Counted from the first letter of the stretch, positions 1 to 8,650 are shown. The stretch: 64,000 nucleotides of DNA from Halomonas caseinilytica (GCF_001662305.1 NZ_BDEP01000024.1:42627-106626), one strand, 5' to 3'. Translations and numbers: made by a program. The notes: generated by a model not told the origin, from the letters alone.

Positions 1-508
1 CAGCTTCGGCTGCCCCTTCGAGGGCGAGGTGGCGGTGAGCGATGTCGGACGCATCGCCCGGCGCTTCGCCGCGCTCGGCGTTCGTCATGTCTCGCTCGGC
101 GACACCACCGGCATGGCCACGCCGCCGCTGGTTACCGAGCGCATACGGCATTTGCGCGAGGTTGCGCCGGAGATCGTGCCGACGTTGCATTTCCACAATA
201 CCCGGGGCATCGGGCTGGCCAATGTCATGCAGGGGCTGGCGCTGGGCGTGGATCGCTATGAAAGCGCCATCGGCGGACTGGGCGGTTGTCCCTTCGCGCC
301 CGGTGCCTCGGGCAACATTGCCAGTGAGGACCTGCTCTACCTGCTCGACGAGATGGGCATCGAAACGGGCCTCGACCTCGAGGGCATGATCGAGGCCGCC
401 GGGGTCGCCTCGCGCCTGATGGGGCGCCCCTTGCCGGCTCAGGTGTCCAGGGCCGGGCCACGCCTGGCGCTCAGTGACTGTTCCGCTGTTCCTACCGCAA
501 GAGGATGA
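1..508 (+). CDS. HMG-CoA lyase family protein, 3' part
   Basis: This is the C-terminal part of a DRE-TIM metallolyase; its beginning lies before the window and the reading frame is open from base 2. The visible start, SFGCPFEGEV, and the later segment GGLGGCPFAPGASGNIASED match the Cys-containing signature and active-site loop of hydroxymethylglutaryl-CoA lyases, which split HMG-CoA (or a related branched acyl-CoA) into acetyl-CoA and a keto acid. The metal-site region SLGDTTGMATP and LHFHNTRG, with its His-x-His, is also present. The stop codon overlaps the start of the CoA-transferase by 4 bp (ATGA), so the two are translationally coupled. With the CoA-transferase and Tct transporter downstream, the substrate may be an imported branched dicarboxylate activated to its CoA ester. 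The exact substrate cannot be read from the sequence. Confidence 0.88.
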   Translation, partial: SFGCPFEGEVAVSDVGRIARRFAALGVRHVSLGDTTGMATPPLVTERIRHLREVAPEIVPTLHFHNTRGIGLANVMQGLALGVDRYESAIGGLGGCPFAPGASGNIASEDLLYLLDEMGIETGLDLEGMIEAAGVASRLMGRPLPAQVSRAGPRLALSDCSAVPTARG

Positions 509-1716
509 AGATGTCGGATACGCTGCCCCACGCCGAGGGCGCCCTGCAGGGCATTCGTGTCATCGACCTGACCCGGGTGATCTCCGGGCCGTTCTGCACT
601 CAGATGCTCGGCGACCACGGGGCCGAGGTGATCAAGATCGAGCCGCCCGGGCGCGGCGACATCGTGCGTTCCCAGGGCAACATGGTGAACGGCTTTAGCT
701 GGTATTTCGCCCAGTTCAACCGCAACAAGCGCTCGCTGACGCTGGACCTGCGCCAGGAAGAAGGCAGGGCGATTCTGATACGCCTGCTGGAAGATGCCGA
801 CGTGCTGGTGGAAAACTTTCGTCCCGGCGTCATGGGCAAGATGGGGCTCGACGATGCCACGCTGCGCGAACGCTTCCCGCACCTGGTGGTCGGGCGCATC
901 AATGGCTTCAGTTCCACCGGTCCCTATCGGGACCGCCCCGCCTACGATTTCATCGCCCAGGCGATGAGCGGTTTCATGGGCGTCAACGGGCCGGCCGATG
1001 GCGAGCCGATGCGTGCCGCGCCGCCGATCAGCGACATGGTGGCCAGTCAGAACCTGGCCTTTGGCATTAGCGCGGCGCTGGTGCGGCGCGAACGCACCGG
1101 GCAGGGCGACATCGTCGAGACAGCGCTGACCAACGGTCTGATCAGCATGATGGGCTACCTGGCGGCGGAGTACTTCGCCACCGGCGAGGTGCCCCGGCGC
1201 ACCGGCAACGACCATCCCATGCTCTATCCTTACGGTCTGTTCCAGGCCAGCGACGGCGAGGTGGCCATCGCGCCTAGCAACGACATCATGGTCGAGCGAT
1301 TCCTCGGTGCCCTGGACATGCGCTCGCTGCTGGAAGACGAGCGCTTTGCCGACAATCGGCGGCGCATGGCCAACCGCGAGGCGTTGCGCGAGATCCTGAA
1401 CCGGGTGATCGAGCGGCGCAGCGTGGCGGAATGGATCGAGCATCTCAACGAGGCCGGTGTGCCTTGCGGGCGTGTCCACGACCTGCGCGACACCTTCGAG
1501 GATCCCCAGGTCCAGGCTCAGCAGATGACCCTGGAGCTCGACCAGGGCGCACATGGCAAGGTACCCACGACCGGCTTCCCGGTGAAGATGAGCGAGGCCC
1601 CGGCGGCGTTGCATCACCCCGTGCCGGGGCTTGGCGAGCATTCCGAGGCCATTCTCGCCGAACTGGGGCTGAGCGACGCGGAACTCGCGGAGTTACGGAA
1701 AAAGGGCGTCACCTAG
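505..1716 (+). CDS. CaiB/BaiF family (class III) CoA-transferase
   Basis: A 403-residue family III CoA-transferase, the usual length, which moves CoA between carboxylic acids through an aspartyl-CoA intermediate. The N-terminal segment GIRVIDLTRVISGPFCTQML, then GAEVIKIEPP, LDLRQEEGR and VENFRPGVM are the classic family blocks. The nucleophilic Asp aligns with Asp177 in PPISDMVASQ. The C-terminal HPVPGLGEHSEAIL is also typical. An alternative start is Met3 at 511. It overlaps the upstream lyase gene and is followed by tctCBA after a 41-bp gap, so it most likely charges the acid that the transporter brings in, with the lyase then cleaving the CoA ester. CoA donor and acceptor are unknown. Confidence 0.9.
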   Translation: MKMSDTLPHAEGALQGIRVIDLTRVISGPFCTQMLGDHGAEVIKIEPPGRGDIVRSQGNMVNGFSWYFAQFNRNKRSLTLDLRQEEGRAILIRLLEDADVLVENFRPGVMGKMGLDDATLRERFPHLVVGRINGFSSTGPYRDRPAYDFIAQAMSGFMGVNGPADGEPMRAAPPISDMVASQNLAFGISAALVRRERTGQGDIVETALTNGLISMMGYLAAEYFATGEVPRRTGNDHPMLYPYGLFQASDGEVAIAPSNDIMVERFLGALDMRSLLEDERFADNRRRMANREALREILNRVIERRSVAEWIEHLNEAGVPCGRVHDLRDTFEDPQVQAQQMTLELDQGAHGKVPTTGFPVKMSEAPAALHHPVPGLGEHSEAILAELGLSDAELAELRKKGVT

Positions 1717-1757
1717 CAACTCAAGTCACGATCGATACAACAAGAAGGAGCGACGAT

Positions 1758-2756
1758 ATGCCGATTTCGACCCAGAAGACGTTGCGAAGCCTTGGCGCCT
1801 CGGCTTTGCTGGGGCTTGGCCTGGCGGTCAGCCTGCCGAGCCAGGCGCTGCCCATCGACGAATGCATCGCACCTGCCGATCCGGGTGGCGGCTGGGACTT
1901 CACCTGCCGTTCGGTAGGCAAGCTGATGCGCGAACTGGACCTGGTGGACGGCAATGTCCAGGTCACCAATATGCCGGGCGGGGTCGGCGCCGTGGCGTTT
2001 TCCAACGTGGCCGGCAAGCGGGCCGACGACAGCAACCTGATGGTCGCCACCAGTACCGTCGGGGTGACCCAGATCGCCCAGGGGCGTTATCCAGGTGGCG
2101 CCGACACCATGCGCTGGCTGGCCATGCTGGGAACCGACGTGGGCGTCATCCTGGTCGATGACGAGAGCCCCTACGAGACCCTCGACCAGTTGCTCGAGGC
2201 CATCGTCGAGGATCCGGCCTCGGTGGCCATGGCCGGCTCCAGCGGTGCTGGTGGTTGGGACCACATTCGCGCCTTGCGGCTGGCCAAGGCGGCCGGGCTG
2301 CCCGGTGACCAGATCGGGGCGCTGCGCTGGGTGCAGTTCGATGGCGGAGGGCCGGCCGTGACCCAGATGATGGGCGGACACGTGGATGCCGTGTCCACCG
2401 ATCTCGGCGAGATCGCCGGCTTCATCGAGTCCGGTGATGTCCGTGCCCTGGCCGTGCTTTCCGAGGAGCCGCTGCCCGAGCCCTTCGAGACGCTGCCGAC
2501 GGCCGTGTCTCAGGGCTATGACGTGACCGGCTACAACTGGCGCGGCTTCTATACCGGCGGCGAGGTGTCGGACGAAGACTACGCCGCCATGGTCGAGACC
2601 CTCGAGACCCTCTACGAGAGCGACGAATGGAAGGACGTCGCGGCGCAGAACGGCCTGGTGCCGCTGTGGCGGGGTGGTGAGGAATTCAACGACTTCGTGC
2701 GTGAATCGATCGACGATGTCGAGGCCATTTCCCGAGAGATCGGAGTCATTCAGTGA
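1758..2756 (+). CDS. TctC-type tripartite tricarboxylate transporter receptor
   Basis: A 332-residue periplasmic solute-binding protein of the tripartite tricarboxylate transporter (TTT) family. The start at 1758 was chosen because AAGGAG sits 8 bp upstream and a Sec signal peptide follows at once (hydrophobic ASALLGLGLAVSLPSQA, probable cleavage after residue 30). The mature start, IDECIAPADPGGGWDFTCR, holds the P-G-G-x-D motif that contacts the carboxylate ligand in Bug/TctC proteins; GGVGAVAF and AGSSGAGGWDH are further family blocks. The stop overlaps the GTG start of tctB by 4 bp. By analogy with Bug proteins it hands a carboxylate to TctA/TctB in the inner membrane. The ligand is unknown, but the neighbouring CoA-transferase and lyase suggest a branched di- or tricarboxylate. 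Confidence 0.88.
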   Translation: MPISTQKTLRSLGASALLGLGLAVSLPSQALPIDECIAPADPGGGWDFTCRSVGKLMRELDLVDGNVQVTNMPGGVGAVAFSNVAGKRADDSNLMVATSTVGVTQIAQGRYPGGADTMRWLAMLGTDVGVILVDDESPYETLDQLLEAIVEDPASVAMAGSSGAGGWDHIRALRLAKAAGLPGDQIGALRWVQFDGGGPAVTQMMGGHVDAVSTDLGEIAGFIESGDVRALAVLSEEPLPEPFETLPTAVSQGYDVTGYNWRGFYTGGEVSDEDYAAMVETLETLYESDEWKDVAAQNGLVPLWRGGEEFNDFVRESIDDVEAISREIGVIQ

Positions 2757-3217
2757 GTGATGAGGTGTCGGCCACATCGACTGCCCACGGCGACCGCATC
2801 GCCGGAGTGGTGCTCGCCGTGCTGGCGGCAGGCGCCTGGTGGCATGCGCAGACCTTCGTTACCGGCTTCATGCAGCCGGTGGGGCCGGGCGTCTTCCCAC
2901 GATTGGTCAGCGTGCCGCTGGGGCTGCTGGCGGTCTACCTGATCGTTCGTCCCGGCCTCGATCATCGCTGGCCGGGCGCGGCGGCGCTGTGTCGCCAGCT
3001 CGGCGTGCTGCTGTTGCTGGGCGGGTATGCCGCCTTCCTCGAATCCTGGGGCTTCTTGCCTTCGACCCTGGTGGCCACCGTGGTGCTGATGCGCCTGTTC
3101 GGGGCGAGCTGGCGCCAGGCCCTGCCGTACGGCGTGCTGCTGGGGCTGGCGCTCTATGCCCTGTTCGAATTCGCCCTGGGGATTCCCTTGCCCAACATAC
3201 CCGGCTTGAGTGTGTAG
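2753..3217 (+). CDS. tctB: TctB-type small membrane subunit of TTT transporter
   Basis: A 154-residue membrane protein with four predicted hydrophobic segments (roughly residues 16-34, 48-66, 82-115 in two passes, and 121-142), the size and topology of TctB. The segment QPVGPGVFPRLVS after the first helix is the conserved TctB loop. GTG start inside the tctC stop (GTGA overlap), so translation is coupled. It pairs with the large permease TctA to move the solute delivered by TctC, driven by an ion gradient. TctB sequences are poorly conserved; position between tctC and tctA supports the call. Confidence 0.85.
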   Translation: MSDEVSATSTAHGDRIAGVVLAVLAAGAWWHAQTFVTGFMQPVGPGVFPRLVSVPLGLLAVYLIVRPGLDHRWPGAAALCRQLGVLLLLGGYAAFLESWGFLPSTLVATVVLMRLFGASWRQALPYGVLLGLALYALFEFALGIPLPNIPGLSV

Positions 3218-3226
3218 CGTTCCGAT

Positions 3227-4723
3227 ATGGAAATTCTCGCGTTTCTTGCCCATGGTTTTGCGGTGGCGCTGCAACCCGAGCATCTGCTGCTGGCGTTGAT
3301 CGGCTGCACCATCGGCACCCTGATCGGCGCCCTGCCGGGACTCGGACCGGTCAACGGCGTGGCGCTGCTGATTCCGCTGGCCTTCAACTTCGGCCTGGCT
3401 CCCACCGCGGCGCTGATCCTGCTGGTCAGTGTCTACTATGGCTGCATGTACGGTGGGCGGATCAGTTCCATCGTGCTCAATATTCCCGGCGACGAGCCGG
3501 CGATGATGACGACGCTGGATGGCTATCCGATGGCCCGCGCCGGTCGTGGCGGCGAGGCGCTGGGGCTCTCCGCCGTGGCGTCCTTCGTCGGCGCGACCGT
3601 GGCTACCATCGGCCTGACGCTGTTCGCGCCCCTGCTGGTGAAGGTGGCGATCCGCTTTGGCCCCGCTGAGTACTTCGCCCTGTTCGTGCTGGCCTTCGCC
3701 ACCATCGGTGGGGTGACCAGCGGAAGCTTCACCAAGAGCTTCATCGCCGCCTGCCTGGGCCTGCTGCTGGGTACCGTGGGCATCGATCCGGTGTCGAGCG
3801 TGGCGCGCTACACCTTCGGCTGGTACGAGCTTTACGACGGTATCGACTACATCGTTGCCCTGGTCGGCCTGTTCGCGGTCTCCGAGTGCCTGTTGTTCCT
3901 GGAGCGCGACCGCGACAAGGCGACCGCCGCGATGCGGATCGGTTCGGCCATTCCGGGCATGCGACGGTCGTTTGCCTGTGCCCCGACCATCGGGCGGGGT
4001 TCGGTGATCGGCTTCATCTCGGGCGTGCTGCCTGGCGCCGGGGCCTCGCTCGGCAGCTTTCTCTCCTACGTGCTGGAGAAGCGCTGGTGGGGCGCCAAGG
4101 GCAAGTTCGGCGAGGGCGACCCACGGGGTGTGGCGGCACCGGAGGCGGGCAACAATGCCGCCGCCGGGGGCGCTCTGATTCCCATGCTCTCGCTAGGCAT
4201 TCCCGGCAGCGGCACCACAGCGATCCTGCTGGCGCTGCTGCTGTCGATGAACATCACGCCGGGCCCGCTGCTCTTCGAGCAGCAACCGGACATGGTCTGG
4301 GGGCTGGTGGCGGCGCTGTTCATCGGCAACGTCATGCTGCTGGTGCTGAACATCCCGTTAGTGGGCTTCTTCGCCAAGGTGCTCCAGGCACCATCCTGGT
4401 TCTTGATGCCGATGGTGACGCTGGTGGCGTTCGTCGGCATCTATTCGCTCAACAACAGCCCCTTCGATCTCTACATGATGCTGGCCTTCGGCGTGCTCGG
4501 CTATGTGCTGCGCAAGCTCGATATCCCCACGGTGCCGGTGGTGCTCGGCCTGCTGCTGGGCGGCCAGATGGAGTTCAACCTGCGGCGCGCCATGTCCATC
4601 TCCGGGGGCGACTGGAGCATCCTGTGGAGCAGCGGCATCTCGATCGGCATCTATCTGTTCGCCATTGCCTTGCTGCTCGCCGGGCTGGTCTACGCACTGT
4701 TGATCCGCAAACGGCTGGAATAA
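3227..4723 (+). CDS. tctA: TctA-type large permease subunit of TTT transporter
   Basis: A 498-residue polytopic membrane protein of the TctA family, normal length. It has the duplicated family signature: GALPGLGPVNGVALLIPLAF near residue 35 and SGVLPGAGASLGSFLSY near residue 265, plus the inter-helix motifs PGDEPAMMTTLDGYPMA and GIPGSGTTAILLALLL. It starts 9 bp after tctB and closes the operon; the next gene, a dGTPase homologue, is preceded by a 73-bp gap with its own ribosome-binding site. It forms the translocation channel in the inner membrane. Confidence 0.95.
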   Translation: MEILAFLAHGFAVALQPEHLLLALIGCTIGTLIGALPGLGPVNGVALLIPLAFNFGLAPTAALILLVSVYYGCMYGGRISSIVLNIPGDEPAMMTTLDGYPMARAGRGGEALGLSAVASFVGATVATIGLTLFAPLLVKVAIRFGPAEYFALFVLAFATIGGVTSGSFTKSFIAACLGLLLGTVGIDPVSSVARYTFGWYELYDGIDYIVALVGLFAVSECLLFLERDRDKATAAMRIGSAIPGMRRSFACAPTIGRGSVIGFISGVLPGAGASLGSFLSYVLEKRWWGAKGKFGEGDPRGVAAPEAGNNAAAGGALIPMLSLGIPGSGTTAILLALLLSMNITPGPLLFEQQPDMVWGLVAALFIGNVMLLVLNIPLVGFFAKVLQAPSWFLMPMVTLVAFVGIYSLNNSPFDLYMMLAFGVLGYVLRKLDIPTVPVVLGLLLGGQMEFNLRRAMSISGGDWSILWSSGISIGIYLFAIALLLAGLVYALLIRKRLE

Positions 4724-4796
4724 GCGAAAAAGCGCGGCGGATGACTGGGCGAGTCGCGCTCCCGGTGCCAGAATGGGAGCCTCAAGGAGGTCGCCC

Positions 4797-6134
4797 ATGA
4801 CGCAGATGACCTGGGAGCGCCTGCTCGACCCGGCCCGGCTGCACGACGAGCGCGGCACGGCACGGGGCGAGATCGGTCGCAGCCCGTTTCACAAGGATCA
4901 CGATCGCATTGTCTTCGCTGGTTCCTTTCGCCGCCTGGGCCGCAAGACCCAGGTGCATCCCCTGACCGACAACGACCATATTCATACTCGTCTGACGCAC
5001 TCCCTGGAAGTCGGCTGCGTGGGCCGCTCGCTCGGCATGAGCGTCGGCGAGGAACTGCGTCATCGCCTGCCGGCGGGTATCACGCCGGCGGATCTCGGCG
5101 TCATCGTCCAGGCCGCCTGCCTGGGGCACGATATCGGCAATCCGCCCTTCGGCCATGCCGGCGAATATGCCATTCGCGACTGGTTCAAGCGTGCCGAGGC
5201 CGATGGTAGCGGCCTGCTCGATGGTCTCTCCGAGATGGAGCGGGAAGATCTGCTGACCTACGAGGGCAATGCCCAGGGCTTTCGCATCGTCACCCAGATC
5301 GAGTACAACCAGTTTCGCGGCGGCATGCGGCTGACCGGTGCGACCCTGGGCACGCTGCTCAAGTACCCCTGGACGGTGGCCCACGGCGGGACTGCCGGCA
5401 AGTTCGGTTGTTATCAGAGCGAGTTGCCGCTGTTGCAGCAGGTGGCCGAGCGCCTGGGGTTGCTGCCCCAGGGCGAGAATCGCTGGTGCCGGCATCCGCT
5501 GGCCTGGCTGGTGGAGGCCGCCGACGATATCTGTTATGCCCTGCTCGATCTCGAGGATGGCCTGGAGATGGGCATCCTGCGCTTCGAGGAAGTGGCCGAG
5601 GTGCTGATCCAGATCGCCGGCGGGGAACCCCCGGACTACGCCACTATGCAGAGCGAGGGCGTCTCCCAGCGCCGGCGGATCGCCGCCCTGCGCGGGGCTG
5701 CCATGGAGCAGGCGGTCAACGAGGTGGCCAAGGTCTTCGTCCAGCACGAGGGCGAACTGCTCGACGGCACGCTGCGGCATGACCTGCTGGAGCTCTGCCA
5801 TCCGGACCTGGACTGGGGCGTCAAGTCGGCCAAGGATCTGGCGCGCAAGCGCATCTTTCGCAACGAGCGCAAGGCCAAGCTGGAGATCGGCGCCTACACC
5901 ACGCTGGGTATCCTGCTCGAGGCCTTCATCGGTGCCGCCCACGAGCTTCACCACACTGGTCATTCCGACTTCAAGCACCAGCGGGTGCTGGCGCTGATTG
6001 GCGAGAACACGCCCCTGCCGTCATGGTCGCTCTACGACAGCTATCGGCGCATGCTGGATTTCATCGGCGGCATGACCGATCACTTCGCCGTCGACCTGGC
6101 GCAGGAGATGGGCGGGCGCCTCAAGGGCGATTGA
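4797..6134 (+). CDS. dgt: dGTP triphosphohydrolase-like HD-domain protein
   Basis: A 445-residue HD-superfamily phosphohydrolase of the deoxyguanosinetriphosphate triphosphohydrolase-like family, which removes tripolyphosphate from dNTPs in the cytoplasm. The start at 4797 has AAGGAGG about 7 bp upstream. The N-terminal GRSPFHKDHDRIVFAGSFRR and RTRLTHSLEV-like block (RLTHSLEVG, His68) and the metal HD pair at residues 111-112 in CLGHDIGNPPFGHAGE are diagnostic. The third metal ligand region is probably DDICYALLDLEDG near 245. It ends 4 bp before the end of the convergent ATP-grasp gene. Likely a housekeeping function in dNTP pool control; exact substrate preference is uncertain because this subgroup differs from E. 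coli Dgt. Confidence 0.92.
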   Translation: MTQMTWERLLDPARLHDERGTARGEIGRSPFHKDHDRIVFAGSFRRLGRKTQVHPLTDNDHIHTRLTHSLEVGCVGRSLGMSVGEELRHRLPAGITPADLGVIVQAACLGHDIGNPPFGHAGEYAIRDWFKRAEADGSGLLDGLSEMEREDLLTYEGNAQGFRIVTQIEYNQFRGGMRLTGATLGTLLKYPWTVAHGGTAGKFGCYQSELPLLQQVAERLGLLPQGENRWCRHPLAWLVEAADDICYALLDLEDGLEMGILRFEEVAEVLIQIAGGEPPDYATMQSEGVSQRRRIAALRGAAMEQAVNEVAKVFVQHEGELLDGTLRHDLLELCHPDLDWGVKSAKDLARKRIFRNERKAKLEIGAYTTLGILLEAFIGAAHELHHTGHSDFKHQRVLALIGENTPLPSWSLYDSYRRMLDFIGGMTDHFAVDLAQEMGGRLKGD

Positions 6135-6137
6135 GTC

Positions 6138-6947
6138 TCATGCCGTGAGGCAAAGCGGCGGCTCGCCGTCCGGGTCGCGGTCATCGTCATGGATGCCCAG
6201 CACGCGCTGGATGGCCGCGCCGATACGCTTGCTGCTGTCGGCGATGCCCTGGTTGCCGAACAGCCGGTTGAACTCGAGCACATAAGGATGCCCGTCGACC
6301 ATGGCGATATCGAAGCCGGCATGGTCGATATCCAGTTCCCTGGCGAGGCGCCGGGCCAGGGCGATGGCGGCCTCGGGGATGGCCGTGTGGTCGATGTGGC
6401 CGCCCTGGCTGACGTTGGCGCGGTATCCTCCGAGGGGCGTCACGCGCCAGTAGGCAGCGATCAGCTCGCCGCCGACGAGCACGATGCGCAGGTCGCGGTC
6501 GATGGGCAGGTGCTGCTGGGCGTAGAGTACCGTTTCCTCGGCGACATGGGTCAGCAGTTCCTGGCGGGACGCGATCAGACGCACGCCTTCGCCCATCGAG
6601 CTCTTGATGTGCTTGGCGATGAAGGGATAACCGAAGCGGGCCTCGACCCGTGCCAGGGAGGCCGGCGAGGTGCCGAGGATCTCGGTGGCCGGCACATGCT
6701 CGGGAGCCAGCGCCAGGAAGGCGCGGGTCTGCTCGACCTTGTCGTGACCCAGATGATAGCTGGCCGGGCTCGGGAAGAGGCGCGCGCCGAGGCCATAGAT
6801 CAGACTGTTGACCTGCCAGTACTCGGGAAACAACAACCAGTCGGCCTGGCGGATTTCCTCGATATGGTCGAACATGCGCTCGGGCTTGATGTAGCGCACG
6901 CCGGGAATGCCCAGGGTTCGAAAAACATCGAATGTGATGAGTTTCAT
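6138..6947 (-). CDS. RimK-like ATP-grasp ligase family protein
   Basis: A 269-residue ATP-grasp protein. Visible landmarks are the N-terminal pre-grasp region (residues 1-75), the nucleotide-binding segment YPFIAKHIKSSMGEGVRLI near 107-125 with its Lys and Gly-rich loop, the AYWRVTPLGGYRANVSQGG segment, and the C-terminal metal-binding VLEFNRLFGNQG, where Glu and Asn would hold Mg. RimK and LysX relatives join amino acids to a carboxylate with ATP. Its partner substrate cannot be inferred. It converges on the dGTPase gene (3-bp gap) and starts opposite the RNase I-like gene, the two start regions overlapping or nearly so. A stand-alone gene. Confidence 0.8.
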   Translation of the reverse strand: MKLITFDVFRTLGIPGVRYIKPERMFDHIEEIRQADWLLFPEYWQVNSLIYGLGARLFPSPASYHLGHDKVEQTRAFLALAPEHVPATEILGTSPASLARVEARFGYPFIAKHIKSSMGEGVRLIASRQELLTHVAEETVLYAQQHLPIDRDLRIVLVGGELIAAYWRVTPLGGYRANVSQGGHIDHTAIPEAAIALARRLARELDIDHAGFDIAMVDGHPYVLEFNRLFGNQGIADSSKRIGAAIQRVLGIHDDDRDPDGEPPLCLTA

Positions 6948-6954
6948 GGATGCA

Positions 6955-7770
6955 ATGTCATTATCTCCTTTGAAGCGGGCGGATTATTATCCGCGGGGCC
7001 GGTTCTGGCAAGTGCTGCTGACGATACTGCTGCTGGGCATGGCCTGGGCCGGCGCCTCCCAGGCCAGGGCCGAGGTGCCGTCGATCGAGGCGAGCGGCTT
7101 CGACCACTACACCCTGGCGCTGACCTGGCACCCTGGCTTCTGCGCCAGTCGTTCCCGACCACCCCGGGAGTGTCGCGAGCCGGTGTTGCGGCGCGGCACT
7201 GAGGCGGGCTTAGTGCTTCACGGGCTCTGGCCCTCGTTGCCACATCGGCTGAGCGAACGTGGTGTCGAACGTCGACGCTGGTGGCGCCAGGGGTGCTTCA
7301 TCGAGCGCCCGCGGCCCGGCGGTGGCTTCTGTCGCCATCCTGATCTCGAACTGTCCGAGGGCCTGGCGAAGGATCTGGGCGACGTCATGCCGGGGCGGGC
7401 CAGTTGCCTGGGGCGCTATCAATACGCCAAGCATGCGGCCTGTCTGGATGTGACGGCGGAAGATCTGTTCGACACCTCGGTGGCCTTGGTGGAGGCCGTC
7501 AATGCCAGTGCCTTCACCAATTTCCTGGTGATTCATCGCGGCGGCGAGGTGGCGCGTAACGCCCTGATCGAGGCCTTCGAGGGAGCCTTCGGGCCGGGCA
7601 CTGGCCGGGCCTTGCGCCTGGAGTGCGCTGGGCGTGGCAATCGTCTGCTGACCGAGGTGCGGATCGGCATCGATGCCCGGTCGTTGGCGGAGTTTCCCGA
7701 CTCGGGTAGTCTGGTGAGGCTAGGACGCGGTGATTGCGCCTCTCGTGTCAGGATAGCGACGTTCGATTGA
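6955..7770 (+). CDS. RNase T2 family protein (RNase I-like), with catalytic Glu replaced
   Basis: About 271 residues, an exported RNase T2-family protein closest in layout to E. coli RNase I. A hydrophobic signal segment (VLLTILLLGMAWAGASQARA) precedes the mature protein. Active-site region CAS I is intact (LVLHGLWPSLP, catalytic His), and SERGVERRRWWRQGC matches the RNase I block after it. CAS II reads CLGRYQYAKHAAC: Lys and His are kept, but the catalytic Glu expected before the second aromatic residue is Gln (codon 7420-7422), and the usual Gly after His is Ala. Activity may be reduced or altered. The start is uncertain: 6937 and 6946 are also in frame and none has a clear ribosome-binding site. 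It overlaps the 3' end of the convergent NERD gene by 23 bp. Confidence 0.82.
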   Translation: MSLSPLKRADYYPRGRFWQVLLTILLLGMAWAGASQARAEVPSIEASGFDHYTLALTWHPGFCASRSRPPRECREPVLRRGTEAGLVLHGLWPSLPHRLSERGVERRRWWRQGCFIERPRPGGGFCRHPDLELSEGLAKDLGDVMPGRASCLGRYQYAKHAACLDVTAEDLFDTSVALVEAVNASAFTNFLVIHRGGEVARNALIEAFEGAFGPGTGRALRLECAGRGNRLLTEVRIGIDARSLAEFPDSGSLVRLGRGDCASRVRIATFD

Positions 7771-8650
7771 GCGCCATCCTGGCAACGCGCTGGCGCAGGG
7801 CGCGAATCACGGCATCGTGGGTCGCGGTGTCGAGCTCGCCGGGGTGTTGCAGCGGCAGTTGATCCGCCAGACCGTCGCCGCTGACCACCAGCAGGTCGCT
7901 GGCAGCGGCGTCCTCGATGCGCCAGCCCGGCAACACCAGAACGCCCTGCACTGGCACCGTCCGGCCCACTTCCCGTTCCAGCCAGGTCGCCAGCCAGCGC
8001 GCGGCGCGTCGGGTCTCTCGCAGGGGGCGGCGCTCCTTCCAGCCGGGAAAGCGCAGCCGCTCGCTTTCCACGACGACGACATTGCGTTCCTCTCCCGAGG
8101 GCAGCACGGCCGGCGTGCGGGCACGCGTCTCGATAGCGAAGACGCCATGGGGCGTGACCGCCACGTGATCCAGCGTACCGTCGCCCCCCGGAACGTCATG
8201 GAACACATAGTAGGGGTGGGCTTCGGGACGGATCAGGCGCGATAGTTCCTGGCCCACGGCCAGCTCGCAGGCCAGGCCCAGCTTGAGGCGACGGATGCGC
8301 TGGAAATCGCGGATCAGGCGCAGGCAGAAGACCAGCACCAGCAGGGTGGAAAGTGCGCCGTAAAGTCCCCACTCCAGCCAGTTCTGGCGGCTGGCGAAGA
8401 GCATGCGGCCCATGCCGTAGACCATCGGTACCAAGGTGATGATGGGGCCCAGGGCGCCGTTGAGAAAGAGGCTGGCGAAGGCACGGTCGAGGCGGTCGCG
8501 CAGTGACTGGCCCGGTTCGCGCAGGCGATGGGCGTCGAAAGGCGAGCTGACCCGGGCGTCGTGCAGGTTGCGCAGGGCCACCACGATCACCGCGGTCGCC
8601 GCCAGGGGGAACAGGAAAATCAGTGGAAGCAGGTATTCCAGCCAGGCCAT
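7748..8650 (-). CDS. Membrane-anchored NERD (nuclease-related) domain protein
   Basis: A 300-residue protein with an N-terminal membrane helix (LEYLLPLIFLFPLAATAVIVVAL, residues 4-26), a second hydrophobic region (about 70-115) and a C-terminal NERD domain. The NERD core is recognised from LAVGQELSRLI, GTLDHVAVTPHGVFAIETR and the following VVVVESERLRFPGW. In the family, the Asp of DHV and an E-x-K pair are the putative nuclease residues; here the last residue is Arg (ETR). The start at 8650 has AGGA about 7-10 bases before it; longer versions lack support. It lies divergent from the sirtuin gene. Function is unknown for the family; a nuclease role is inferred, not shown. Confidence 0.75.
   Translation of the reverse strand: MAWLEYLLPLIFLFPLAATAVIVVALRNLHDARVSSPFDAHRLREPGQSLRDRLDRAFASLFLNGALGPIITLVPMVYGMGRMLFASRQNWLEWGLYGALSTLLVLVFCLRLIRDFQRIRRLKLGLACELAVGQELSRLIRPEAHPYYVFHDVPGGDGTLDHVAVTPHGVFAIETRARTPAVLPSGEERNVVVVESERLRFPGWKERRPLRETRRAARWLATWLEREVGRTVPVQGVLVLPGWRIEDAAASDLLVVSGDGLADQLPLQHPGELDTATHDAVIRALRQRVARMALNRTSLS

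Noticed and set aside
4782..5978. A 398-codon minus-strand open frame opposite the dGTPase gene
   Set aside because: Antisense shadow of a well-conserved gene, common in high-GC DNA. The same reasoning removes the long antisense frames opposite tkt, metK, prlC, uxuB, manD and others.
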